This document shows, one piece after another, positions 1-6,327 of a stretch of DNA of 8,075 nt. The position numbers were made by a program, and so were the translations under genes. The notes beneath the pieces are model-generated. The model made no database searches and was not told the DNA's origin. It saw only the letters and a list, made by a program, of their open reading frames with translations. The DNA is from Bifidobacteriaceae bacterium (lineage in GTDB: Bacteria > Actinomycetota > Actinomycetes > Actinomycetales > WQXJ01): the NCBI GenBank assembly GCA_031266115.1, contig JAISBQ010000125.1:1-8075 (forward strand), read 5' to 3'. Positions within the stretch are counted from its first letter, which is position 1; every line of letters starts with the position of its first letter.

Positions 1-1202
1 AGCGGACCGCCGCTATCACCCGCCTGAGTGCCTGCCGCTCCAGAATCCCATTCCCAAGCAATGATTCCACCGAAAGAGTGCGACAGGCCATCGTCCATTA
101 CACTGGCCGGGTAAGTGAATGCCTGATCGAATCCGACAATATTTCCGCATGACTCTGCGGCTGTCTTGCCACCTTGGAAGCAGGCGCGCATGTAGAGTGC
201 CCCCGTACTCGTCCCGTTAGCGACCACAGAGCGGTAGCTTCCAGACGTATGGAGCCACACCGAGGGAGTGGTGCCAGGCGTAGCTGCGCTAAATAGGGCA
301 GCATCGGATGCGATCGTCCCGGTCTTGCCCCAGAGCGTGTTGTTCTGCAGTGGGCCCTGAGGTTCTATTAGCGAGGAGACGGCACCACTGGTACTGTACG
401 CTGCGAAGTATGTTGTAGGCCCATTGGGGCCACAGTGTCCAGCCGTGAGATAGTACCTTCCACCGTCACCGTCCACCGGGAAACCGGCAGTACACCGGTT
501 GCCCCAGCTCCCGCCGACCGTGCTAGGAGACCAAATCGACTTTCCAGCCCGCAGCGGCGTGGTGACACTAGATTCGGTGGGCTCAATGTCCTCGTGGGAA
601 AGGGCAACAGTTGTTTGCTGGGGCGGCGCAGAAGCGCCGTAGAGTTGAGAGGCCGCGACGTCGGCCTCGTCATCGGTGACAACCGTGATCCCCGAAAGCG
701 ACGCGAGCTGCTGACTCGCGGTAGTGATGTCGGAGTCGGGCGGAACTCCGACGCTGATTGTCGCGGTCTCGTAGTTGACTCCGAACGAGGCCCAGCTCCC
801 GGATTCTTCGATGGCGGCTTGACCGCATCGGCGGACTCGTCGAGCTCTGCGCGGGAGATGAGCCGGTTGACTACCGCGGCGGGGGCGACTGTCGACAGCT
901 GCTCTTCGATGGCGGCTGATTCTGCGTCCTCGAGGTTGAGCACTCCAACCACGAAGTGGTCCTGGCTCTCGGTGAGCCAGTATTCGACGAACCGATCGCC
1001 GAGAATCTCGAGAGCGTTGGCGCGAAAATCGCCAGCGGATTCGATGATCGAAATGACGGGATTGACGGGCCAGTCAGTGCCGTCGTCTGTCTCGCCTGGC
1101 TGGCCCTGGGCCAACCGCGCCGACAGCAAGGAAGCCGGATGACGAGATGAGAAATGCGGCGCAGATGCAGGCAGCAATACGCCGACGTGAATACTTGTTC
1201 AA
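1..1202 (-). pseudogene. Secreted S1 family (alpha-lytic/streptogrisin-like) serine protease, two frameshifts, C-terminus cut by window edge
   Basis: This encodes an exported chymotrypsin-fold serine endopeptidase made as a pre-pro-enzyme. The start is TTG at 1202, with GGGG five bases upstream and an in-frame stop just before it. It gives a clear signal peptide: NKYSRRR, then a hydrophobic run ending in AVGAVGPGPA. That frame stops at 1074-1076. The pro-region (GDRFVEYWLTES, HFVVGVLNLEDAES, SRAELDESADAVK) lies in the next frame, down to about 820. From about 812 the first frame resumes with IEESGSWASFGVNYET and the catalytic domain. The triad is visible: His in LTAGHCG (codon 435-437), Asp in IASDAALF (303-305) and Ser in GDSGGP (12-14). 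Two Cys pairs fit family disulfides (RCTAGF with GHC; RACFQGG with ESCG). The expected disulfide cysteine just before GDSGGP is absent. An extra base (or two lost) near 1077-1120 and one lost near 813-821 cancel out. The gene is either a decayed gene or carries sequence errors. Family is confident; functional status is not. Confidence 0.82.
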
Positions 1203-1216
1203 GATTACCCCAATTC

Positions 1217-1230
1217 AAATCACTTGATTT
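1217..1230. promoter_or_regulatory. 14-bp palindrome upstream of the protease start
   Basis: AAATCA-CT-TGATTT is a perfect inverted repeat lying 15 to 28 bases upstream of the protease TTG start, in an AT-rich patch. A second, smaller inverted repeat (TCGGA-GACT-TCCGA, 1240-1253) lies just beyond it. The location suits an operator or a promoter-proximal site, but I could not find a convincing -35/-10 pair here. The regulatory role is inference. Confidence 0.3.
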
Positions 1231-1277
1231 AGAGCGCTATCGGAGACTTCCGATTGACTTCGCGTCATCGCTGGTCA

Positions 1278-1320
1278 GGGCCTCATTCGGGCAATACCCG
1301 ACCGAGTCTCCAGCAGGCCC
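1278..1320 (-). terminator. Nested inverted repeat just after the Ig-like protein gene
   Basis: GGGCCT (1278-1283) pairs with AGGCCC (1315-1320). Inside it, CGGG (1288-1291) pairs with CCCG (1297-1300) around a 5-base loop. It begins 2 bases downstream of the stop of the 1322-2218 gene. There is no T-tract, so it could be an actinobacterial hairpin-only terminator or a weak structural element before the protease gene. Function is inferred from position only. Confidence 0.3.
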
Positions 1321-1321
1321 C

Positions 1322-2218
1322 TTAGATTACCTTCACTCGGAAGGGCTTCGCGGCCGAACTCCGAACACTACCGGAGCTGGCGACATACTTGATAGTAATG
1401 GAGTGGGAGCCCTTCGGGAGATTGGGCAGGGCGACGGATGCCCTGCCGTGATCGGCTTTCGTCAGCCGGACCGTTCGTTTTCCTCCTTTCCACGTGACAC
1501 GGAGCTTTCCGACGGGACTATTGGTGCCCGCGACGGAGACCTTGACACGAAAGCGAACACTGCCAGCGCGCGCCTTCGTCGAGCCCAAGGAGACGGTTGA
1601 GGGAGCCGCCTTGGAGGGGGGAACATGTGCAGAACGCTCAATGCGAGGCGGATCCGCCGCTACTCCCGCGGTGTTCGACGCAGCAGCGTCGGTGATGGAT
1701 GGCTCAAGCGGCTGGACGACGGTGACCCTGGGAGACACCGCGATCCACTCACGATTGTTATCGCGACAAAACTCGTGATCTAGGAACGGCCTCTTAACGG
1801 CCTGGTAGAACTGCGCCCCTATGTCGTCGAGAGTGGTAGCCCAGTCGGCGACGTTGAGGCTCTCGGAGATCTCGACATCATCCCTGATCCAGACGGTAAA
1901 CCAAGAGTCCTCAGGGGGGGTTATTGGATGTCGGTCGAGGGAAGGGAAGATGGCAGAAGTGACCCCGGCCAAGACGGTGCCGGCAGAAACGGCACCGGCG
2001 GGCGCCACGGACGGCAACGGGCCCGGGACGTGGAAACTTGCGGGGCAGGCGGTAGGGAGATCCTGAGAGTCCTCAGCGGAGGCCGGCGCAGCAATGGGGC
2101 CCGCGAGAGCCAGGAATAGCGCCGCAAGAGCAGGGCGCACCCAGCGGCGCAGAAGAAGGGAACCGCCTCGCCAGGGAAGGGGGGACCGACAGTATTCGGG
2201 ATTGTAGCTGGCGCTCAT
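1322..2218 (-). CDS. Secreted protein with C-terminal bacterial Ig-like (Big_3_5-type) domain
   Basis: This is a 298-aa exported protein of unknown function. The ATG at 2218 is preceded by GAGGTG at good spacing. Residues 1-30 form an unusually long basic N-region. A hydrophobic core follows (about 29-44), with a likely signal peptidase I site after PASA (residue 48). Residues 49-100 are Pro/Ala-rich. Residues about 104-170 form a compact, recognisable but unassigned segment (DSWFTVWIRDDVEI, QFYQAVKRPF) with two cysteines in the exported part (58 and 151) that could pair. Residues about 205-298 match the Ig-like group 3 pattern: paired beta segments, VGKLRVTWKGG, the LPNLPKGSHSITIKY turn signature and a final FRVKV strand. 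There is no LPXTG motif or C-terminal membrane segment, so it is probably released or held by other wall contacts. It lies between two other exported-protein genes on the same strand and has its own promoter. Export and the Ig fold are well supported; a role in adhesion or wall binding is only a guess. Confidence 0.85.
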   Translation of the reverse strand: MSASYNPEYCRSPLPWRGGSLLLRRWVRPALAALFLALAGPIAAPASAEDSQDLPTACPASFHVPGPLPSVAPAGAVSAGTVLAGVTSAIFPSLDRHPITPPEDSWFTVWIRDDVEISESLNVADWATTLDDIGAQFYQAVKRPFLDHEFCRDNNREWIAVSPRVTVVQPLEPSITDAAASNTAGVAADPPRIERSAHVPPSKAAPSTVSLGSTKARAGSVRFRVKVSVAGTNSPVGKLRVTWKGGKRTVRLTKADHGRASVALPNLPKGSHSITIKYVASSGSVRSSAAKPFRVKVI

Positions 2219-2266
2219 ACTGTCACCTCATTCAGACGAAGGAGTCCGCCCCGGACACCACGTAGG

Positions 2267-2295
2267 TTTCTACACGCTCTCCCGGTGAGTGTCAA
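2267..2295 (-). promoter_or_regulatory. Sigma-A-type promoter for the Ig-like secreted protein
   Basis: On the minus strand there is a perfect -35 TTGACA (2295-2290), a 17-base spacer and TAGAAA as -10 (2272-2267; four of six consensus bases). A start point near 2260 would give a leader of about 40 bases before the ATG at 2218, with the GAGGTG ribosome site in it. This is the best promoter match I found in the window. Confidence 0.6.
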
Positions 2296-2483
2296 CTCAG
2301 GGGCTATCGATGTCGCTGCCGGAAATGGCCGGCCAGCAGGCAGACTCGCGCGTGTGCAGCGGTCGAGGTAGCCTTCTGAAGTGCGCAAACGCAACTGGCA
2401 GGCACGTGTTTGGCACAGTCGCCCCACATGGCCAAGGATAGGTCAAAGAGTAGTCAAGCGCGCAGGTCACCGTGCAATCTGAG

Positions 2484-2511
2484 GAGTGACACGAGTATTC
2501 CTTGTCAACTC
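2484..2511 (-). terminator. Candidate terminator hairpin after the META/Ig-like protein gene
   Basis: GAGTGACA (2484-2491) pairs with TGTCAACTC (2503-2511) with one bulged base and an 11-base loop. It starts about 14 bases past the stop codon of the 2525-4027 gene. No T-tract follows. It would separate transcription of the two secreted-protein genes. Confidence 0.35.
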
Positions 2512-2524
2512 GCCGGGGTCGAGG

Positions 2525-4027
2525 CTAGGAAAGCAGTGGTTGCGTGCATGTGTACGTCGCTTTGGCGCCGCCGCTGCGGGCTGTGATAGTCACTTTCGAT
2601 TGGGCTGAGGCATTCTGACCCGTCCATGTGACGAGGCCGGTTGGGCTGACCGTGGCGAGGCTTGGTGCGGAGGATGTCCACTCCACGCCTCCGACGGTCG
2701 CTCGGGCGGGCCGGATCTTCGCATCCAGGTCGAGCGTGTAGCGGCCATCTGGAAGGATTCGCCAGGACTCAGCCTTGGCCGTGATGGTCACCTTGGTGAC
2801 TGGCACGCGCTTGCGGACCACCTTGACCTTAATGGACGACTTGGCGCCGGAGGCCGCTGTCAGCGTCACGGTGCTGGTACCGCGTTTGGCACCAGTGAGC
2901 CTGAGTCGCGCCGGATCGCCTCCGTTCATGGGAACGGCGATGGCCCCGGACTTAGCGGGCTTGGTCTTCTCGGAGGCCGTGGTCACATCGACGATGGCGG
3001 TCCTCGCGTTTCTCCATGTCAGTGGGGCTTTTCCGGTGGCGCGCAACGCCAGAGGCTCGGCGGCCACGGGGACCCGGACCGTTTGACCGACGGCAACTCT
3101 CACGGCCCTGACGCTCGGCTCAATGGCTTTGACGGTGAACGCTCGGTTGGTGGGCGCCGGCCGGGACAACACCGCACGGACACCAGGGCCGGTGAAGACC
3201 GCGGTGGTGGGACTGGTCAGCGACCAGCGGGTGGTCGCGGCCAACGCACCGCGCACGTCGCTCCACTCGTTGGAGGGGCCCGGGACGTATGCGGCCGCGA
3301 TCACGCCCGTGTAGGACACCAGGACGAATGCTCCAGACGGCGTGGCCGCATAGCCCGCCTGGGATCCATCGGGGAACAGCGCCGCATCCCCGCCGAACTT
3401 TACGATCCACGAGTAGGGCCCGGACTCTTGTGCGCGGGACGAGCCCGTGCGCTCAATCCCCTCCACGCGCCATTCGCCGGTCAAGGGAGTGGATGTGGAC
3501 GGGTCCTCGGAGGGGTCGGGTCCCGCAGTGCGCGCAGTGGCCGGGGCGAGACGCAAGGTGCCGCGCGGCCCCGACACCACGAATCCGTCGGTGGTTCCGG
3601 CGCCTTCGTCGACGACAGGTCGCCAGGACGTGCCCTGGGTCAGGGCGACCACGGACTCGGCGGCCAGACCCGCGACGTCCTTGGGGCATCCCTTGGTCGA
3701 GAGTGTCGCCTGGGCGAAGGCCCAGGTGCCATCCTTGCCCGTGGTGGCAGAGGCCGTGCCGTAGGGCAGGCACGCATAGTCGAGGCGGACCCGGCCGTCC
3801 GTGAACGAGAAGCTGACAGGGTGCAGAGAGGCCTGGTAGGCGTCGACGCTGATCGCCGTTCCGCTGTGGACCGCGTAGACCCCGTTGGGGAGCGTCGTGG
3901 GCGTGTTCTCTGCTATAGCCGGGACCGCGATGCCCAAGGCGGCGACCACCATTGCCGCCAGCGCTGAAGTGCGTGCCGTCATCGTCCGGTGAAGAGGGCG
4001 GTGGGGACGAGGCAGGCGGAGGGGCAT
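2525..4027 (-). CDS. Secreted protein with two META/HslJ-like domains and two Ig-like (Big_2-type) domains
   Basis: This is a 500-aa exported protein of unknown function. The ATG at 4027 follows GAGGGAG about 10 bases upstream. The next ATG (3982, residue 16) lacks a ribosome site. A basic N-region leads into a hydrophobic stretch (about 21-38) with cleavage probable after PAIA (39). Residues 46-162 resemble a META/HslJ-type domain: SGTAISVDAY, VSFSFTDGRVRLDYACL, then TWAFAQATLSTKGC, a long helix-like AALT segment, and GPRGTLRLAPA. It has a Cys pair at 86 and 114. Residues 183-290 look like a second, diverged copy that lacks the cysteines (LTGEWRVEG ... GVRAVLSRP), joined by an acidic Pro/Ser linker. 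Residues about 308-405 and 408-494 are Ig-like group 2 domains (VAVGQTVRVPV; VEWTSSAPSLATVSPTGLVTW). There is no sorting motif or membrane anchor. META domains occur in heat-shock and outer-surface proteins of unclear function, so only export and domain folds can be claimed. Confidence 0.85.
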   Translation of the reverse strand: MPLRLPRPHRPLHRTMTARTSALAAMVVAALGIAVPAIAENTPTTLPNGVYAVHSGTAISVDAYQASLHPVSFSFTDGRVRLDYACLPYGTASATTGKDGTWAFAQATLSTKGCPKDVAGLAAESVVALTQGTSWRPVVDEGAGTTDGFVVSGPRGTLRLAPATARTAGPDPSEDPSTSTPLTGEWRVEGIERTGSSRAQESGPYSWIVKFGGDAALFPDGSQAGYAATPSGAFVLVSYTGVIAAAYVPGPSNEWSDVRGALAATTRWSLTSPTTAVFTGPGVRAVLSRPAPTNRAFTVKAIEPSVRAVRVAVGQTVRVPVAAEPLALRATGKAPLTWRNARTAIVDVTTASEKTKPAKSGAIAVPMNGGDPARLRLTGAKRGTSTVTLTAASGAKSSIKVKVVRKRVPVTKVTITAKAESWRILPDGRYTLDLDAKIRPARATVGGVEWTSSAPSLATVSPTGLVTWTGQNASAQSKVTITARSGGAKATYTCTQPLLS

Positions 4028-4069
4028 ACGCGCGATCTCCCTCGATCGAGTCGGTGGGGGCCGACGATC

Positions 4070-4075
4070 ATCCTA
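4070..4075 (-). promoter_or_regulatory. -10 element for the META/Ig-like protein gene
   Basis: TAGGAT on the minus strand lies 42 bases upstream of the ATG at 4027, implying a leader of about 35 bases. It is the same hexamer as the -10 proposed for the tRNA genes at 7778. No good -35 sits 16-18 bases upstream. A 10-bp palindrome CTCGATCGAG (4041-4050) falls in the leader and abuts the ribosome-binding site. Confidence 0.35.
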
Positions 4076-4159
4076 CGACACCACGCTGGAGCGGGGGCGG
4101 CGTGGACCCTGCTGGGCGCCGGTTGTCCCAGGTCCAAGCCCGCTGCCAAGATGGGCATC

Positions 4160-4612
4160 ATGCGAATTCATGTGGGCGCCGATCATGCCGGTTTCGATCT
4201 CAAGGGTGAGGTTGTGCGGCACCTCACGGCGGCCGGGATGGATGTGTGGGATCACGGGCCGATCGTCTACGACCCTGAGGATGACTACCCGGCGGTGTGC
4301 TTCGAGGTCGGTGAGGCGGTGGTCCGTGAGGTGGGGAGTCTCGGCGTGGTGATCGGAGGGTCCGGCAACGGCGAGCAGATCGCGGCCAACAAGGTGATAG
4401 GGGTGCGCGCGGCGCTCGCCTGGAGCCTCGACACGGCGGTCCTGGCGCGCCAGCACAACGACGCCAACGTGGTGGGGATCGGTGCGCGCCAGCACACGGT
4501 GGCCGAGGCCCTGGCGATCGTGGACGCCTTCCTGGCGCAGCCCTTCAGCGACGATCCACGTCACATCCGGCGGATCGACGAGGTGGCGGCCTACGAAGGA
4601 CGCCGCGCCTGA
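4160..4612 (+). CDS. rpiB: Ribose-5-phosphate isomerase B
   Basis: RpiB interconverts ribose 5-phosphate and ribulose 5-phosphate in the cytosol, in the non-oxidative pentose phosphate pathway. The 150-aa product shows the family signatures: RIHVGADHAGFDLK at the N-terminus, DDYP (41-44), the GGSGNGEQIAANK loop (66-78), LARQHNDANVVGIGARQH, and a C-terminal RRIDEVAAYE. Glu72 stands in the loop where classical RpiB has the catalytic cysteine. This is the form known from Mycobacterium tuberculosis, in which that glutamate is the general base. The chosen start (4160) has AAGATGGG at plausible spacing; an in-frame ATG at 4151 would add MGI. Length is normal. The gene is divergent from the secreted block and convergent with cysE, so it is probably transcribed alone. 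I could not place its promoter. RpiB and allose-6-phosphate isomerase are close relatives, but the actinobacterial loop favours RpiB. Confidence 0.95.
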   Translation: MRIHVGADHAGFDLKGEVVRHLTAAGMDVWDHGPIVYDPEDDYPAVCFEVGEAVVREVGSLGVVIGGSGNGEQIAANKVIGVRAALAWSLDTAVLARQHNDANVVGIGARQHTVAEALAIVDAFLAQPFSDDPRHIRRIDEVAAYEGRRA

Positions 4613-4647
4613 CCTGACGCCGCGCCCGACGCCGCGGCAGGAGAAGG

Positions 4648-4692
4648 GGCCAGGCGTCGTCGCCGGAGACTGTTCGAGCATCCCGCCTGGCC
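4648..4692. terminator. Inverted repeat between convergent rpiB and cysE, candidate bidirectional terminator
   Basis: GGCCAGGCG (4648-4656) is perfectly complementary to CGCCTGGCC (4684-4692) across a 27-base loop. It lies about 35 bases after the rpiB stop and about 60 after the cysE stop, in the only gap between these two converging genes. There is no T-tract on either side, and the loop is long, so termination is plausible rather than shown. Confidence 0.45.
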
Positions 4693-4736
4693 AGCGACGA
4701 GCACGAGGAAGGGCCGCCATCGTCGGCGGAGACCGT
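4657..4736. repeat. Imperfect 17-bp direct repeat in the rpiB-cysE gap
   Basis: The 17 bases at 4657-4673 and at 4720-4736 match at 15 positions. Both begin TCGTCG and share CGGAGAC; they differ at the 7th and 15th bases. The copies are 63 bases apart, and the first one fills part of the loop of the 4648-4692 inverted repeat. This could be a small duplication or a binding-site pair; no function is evident. Confidence 0.4.
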
Positions 4737-4752
4737 CGCGAGGCGCCCGCGG

Positions 4753-5334
4753 TCAGATGTACAGCGCCGGATCGTCCATGGCACCGAACAGGTCTGCCGT
4801 GACCTTGCGTTGGCGGGCCGGGACACCCACCATGACCGACCCGGCCGGCCCATCCTTGACCACCACCGCGTTGGCGCCGATCTGAACGTCATCGCCGATG
4901 GTCAACGGCCCGAGGACCTTGGCTCCGGCGCCCACGACCACCCGGTCGCCCAGCGTGGGATGCCGCTTGCCGGTGCTCATCGACCTGCCGCCGAGGGTCA
5001 CTCCCTGGAATAGCGTGACATCGTCTCCCACCTCGGTGGTCTCACCGATCACCACCCCCATGCCGTGGTCGATGAACAACCGGCGCCCCAGCCTCGCCCC
5101 TGGATGGATTTCCACGCCCGTCATGAACCGCGCCACCTGGGAGGCGATTCGCGCCGGGAGTTTGAGCCATGGGCGGCGCCACATGCGGTGGGTCAGCCGG
5201 TGCATCCAGATGGCGTGTAAACCGGGATAGCCGAGCGCCACCTCCGCGCGTGTGCGCGCCGCTGGGTCGCGCTCGCGGGCGGCTTGGAGGTCCTCGCGCA
5301 GTTCGACGGCGAGTCGGTGGAACGGATGCGCCAT
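4753..5334 (-). CDS. cysE: Serine O-acetyltransferase (short EpsC-type)
   Basis: CysE acetylates L-serine with acetyl-CoA to give O-acetylserine, the committed step of cysteine synthesis, in the cytosol. The 193-aa product has a helical N-terminal part (1-70), then a left-handed beta-helix of hexapeptide repeats. Key motifs are GVEIHPGARLG (73-83), FIDHGMGVVIGETT (His90), LFQGVTLGG, GKRHPTLGD (His125) and NAVVVKDGPAGSVMVGVPARQ. His90 and His125 match E. coli His158 and His193; Glu75 stands where E. coli has Asp143. The protein ends in ALYI, with the terminal isoleucine that CysE uses to enter the CysK active site. The start at 5334 (MAHPFHRL) fits the family. An in-frame ATG at 5364 would overlap cysK. 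The gap to the cysK stop is 10 bases and the GGAG of the cysK stop region serves as ribosome site, so translation is probably coupled. Feedback inhibition by cysteine is family knowledge. Confidence 0.95.
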   Translation of the reverse strand: MAHPFHRLAVELREDLQAARERDPAARTRAEVALGYPGLHAIWMHRLTHRMWRRPWLKLPARIASQVARFMTGVEIHPGARLGRRLFIDHGMGVVIGETTEVGDDVTLFQGVTLGGRSMSTGKRHPTLGDRVVVGAGAKVLGPLTIGDDVQIGANAVVVKDGPAGSVMVGVPARQRKVTADLFGAMDDPALYI

Positions 5335-5344
5335 GGTCGGTCTC

Positions 5345-6286
5345 TCACTCCAGAAGGTCGGCATACAGGGCAGTGGACAGATACCGCTCGCCGAAGGATG
5401 GGATGATCACCACGATCATCGCGCCCGCCATCTCGGGGCGCGCGGCCACGTCGATCGCGGCGGCGAGCGCCGCACCCGACGAGATGCCGACGAGGAGCCC
5501 TTCCTCGGTGGCCGCCGCCCGCGCCATGGCGATCGCGGTGTCCGAGGGGACGGCGAGAACCTCGTCGTAGACATCGGTGTCGAGAACCTCGGGGACGAAG
5601 CCCGCGCCGAGCCCCTGGATCTTGTGGGGGCCGGGGACTCCGCCGCTGAGGATCGGCGATTCGGCCGGCTCGACCCCCACGATGCGCACGCCCGGCTTGC
5701 GTTCCCGCAACACCTGACCCACGCCGGTGATGGTGCCGCCCGTGCCGATTCCCGCGACCAGCACATCGACCCCGCCGTCCGTATCGGCCCAGATCTCCTC
5801 AGCCGTGGTGAACCGGTGGGCCTGCGGGTTCGCCTCGTTGGCAAACTGGCGGGCGAGGACGGCGCCGGGCCGTTCGGTGGCGATGCGCTCGGCCGCGTCC
5901 ACCGCGCCCTTCATTCCCTCGGATGCCGGCGTGAGCACTAGTTCGGCGCCGAACGCCCGCAGCAGTGCGCGGCGCTCCTTCGACATCGATTCCGGCATCG
6001 TCAACACGACGGTGTACCCGCGTGCCGCACCGACGAACGCCAGGGCGATGCCGGTGTTCCCGCTGGTGCCTTCCACGATGGTGCCACCGGGACGCAATTC
6101 GCCGGAGGCCTCGGCAGCATCGACGATGGCGAGACCGATCCGATCTTTGACCGAGCCGGCGGGGTTGTAGAACTCCAGTTTGGCGATGACTTGTGCGCCT
6201 GGAGCGGTGTGCGCCGCCAGCCGGTTGATGCGCACGAGTGGCGTGCGGCCGGTCAACTCCGTCGCGTTGGCATAAATAGCGGTCAT
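5345..6286 (-). CDS. cysK: Cysteine synthase A (O-acetylserine sulfhydrylase)
   Basis: CysK is a fold-type II PLP enzyme that makes L-cysteine from O-acetylserine and sulfide in the cytosol. The 313-aa length is typical. Visible motifs are the PLP lysine in NPAGSVKDRIG (Lys47), the substrate loop EGTSGNTGIALA (about 72-83), the PLP phosphate-binding GIGTGGTITGVG (179-190), the KIQGLGAGF loop (222-230) and GISSGAAL near the PLP ring nitrogen (267-274). It has no extra C-terminal CBS domain, so it is not cystathionine beta-synthase. The length and TSGNTG loop fit CysK better than CysM. The ATG at 6286 gives the usual N-terminus, with a weak GAGAG directly upstream. It is the first gene of a two-gene unit with cysE. 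The upstream 12-bp palindrome (6328-6339) is a possible operator, but the promoter itself is not obvious. Confidence 0.95.
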   Translation of the reverse strand: MTAIYANATELTGRTPLVRINRLAAHTAPGAQVIAKLEFYNPAGSVKDRIGLAIVDAAEASGELRPGGTIVEGTSGNTGIALAFVGAARGYTVVLTMPESMSKERRALLRAFGAELVLTPASEGMKGAVDAAERIATERPGAVLARQFANEANPQAHRFTTAEEIWADTDGGVDVLVAGIGTGGTITGVGQVLRERKPGVRIVGVEPAESPILSGGVPGPHKIQGLGAGFVPEVLDTDVYDEVLAVPSDTAIAMARAAATEEGLLVGISSGAALAAAIDVAARPEMAGAMIVVIIPSFGERYLSTALYADLLE

Positions 6287-6327
6287 GACTCTCGCAGTCT
6301 TGTGGTCAGGTGTGGCCTCCCGTGGGT

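Larger units (their letters stand above)
2219..2524. other. Intergenic region between the two secreted Ig-like protein genes
   Basis: About 306 bases with no credible gene; the short reading frames here have no family signature or ribosome site. It holds the promoter of the downstream gene (2267-2295), a hairpin after the upstream gene (2484-2511), and a 10-bp palindrome TGGCCGGCCA near 2324-2333. Another TTGACA lies on the minus strand near 2509-2504, but no suitable -10 follows it. No RNA gene is recognisable. Confidence 0.6.

Noticed and set aside
435..1142. Plus-strand open frame of 235 codons
   Set aside because: It lies antisense to the protease, is rich in Arg and Ser without any domain pattern, and the opposite strand encodes clear pro-region and catalytic motifs.
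2215..2427. Small minus-strand frame upstream of the Ig-like protein
   Set aside because: No ribosome site, and it covers the promoter at 2267-2295; composition is not protein-like.
3083..3967. Plus-strand open frame of 294 codons opposite the META/Ig-like gene
   Set aside because: Gly/Arg-rich composition typical of antisense frames in GC-rich genes; no ribosome site or motif. The minus strand has a signal peptide and domain structure.
4073..4720. Minus-strand frame of 215 codons opposite rpiB
   Set aside because: Antisense shadow of rpiB with no motif of its own.
5252..5941. Plus-strand open frame of 229 codons opposite cysK and cysE
   Set aside because: It spans the junction of two unmistakable enzymes on the other strand and has no family features.
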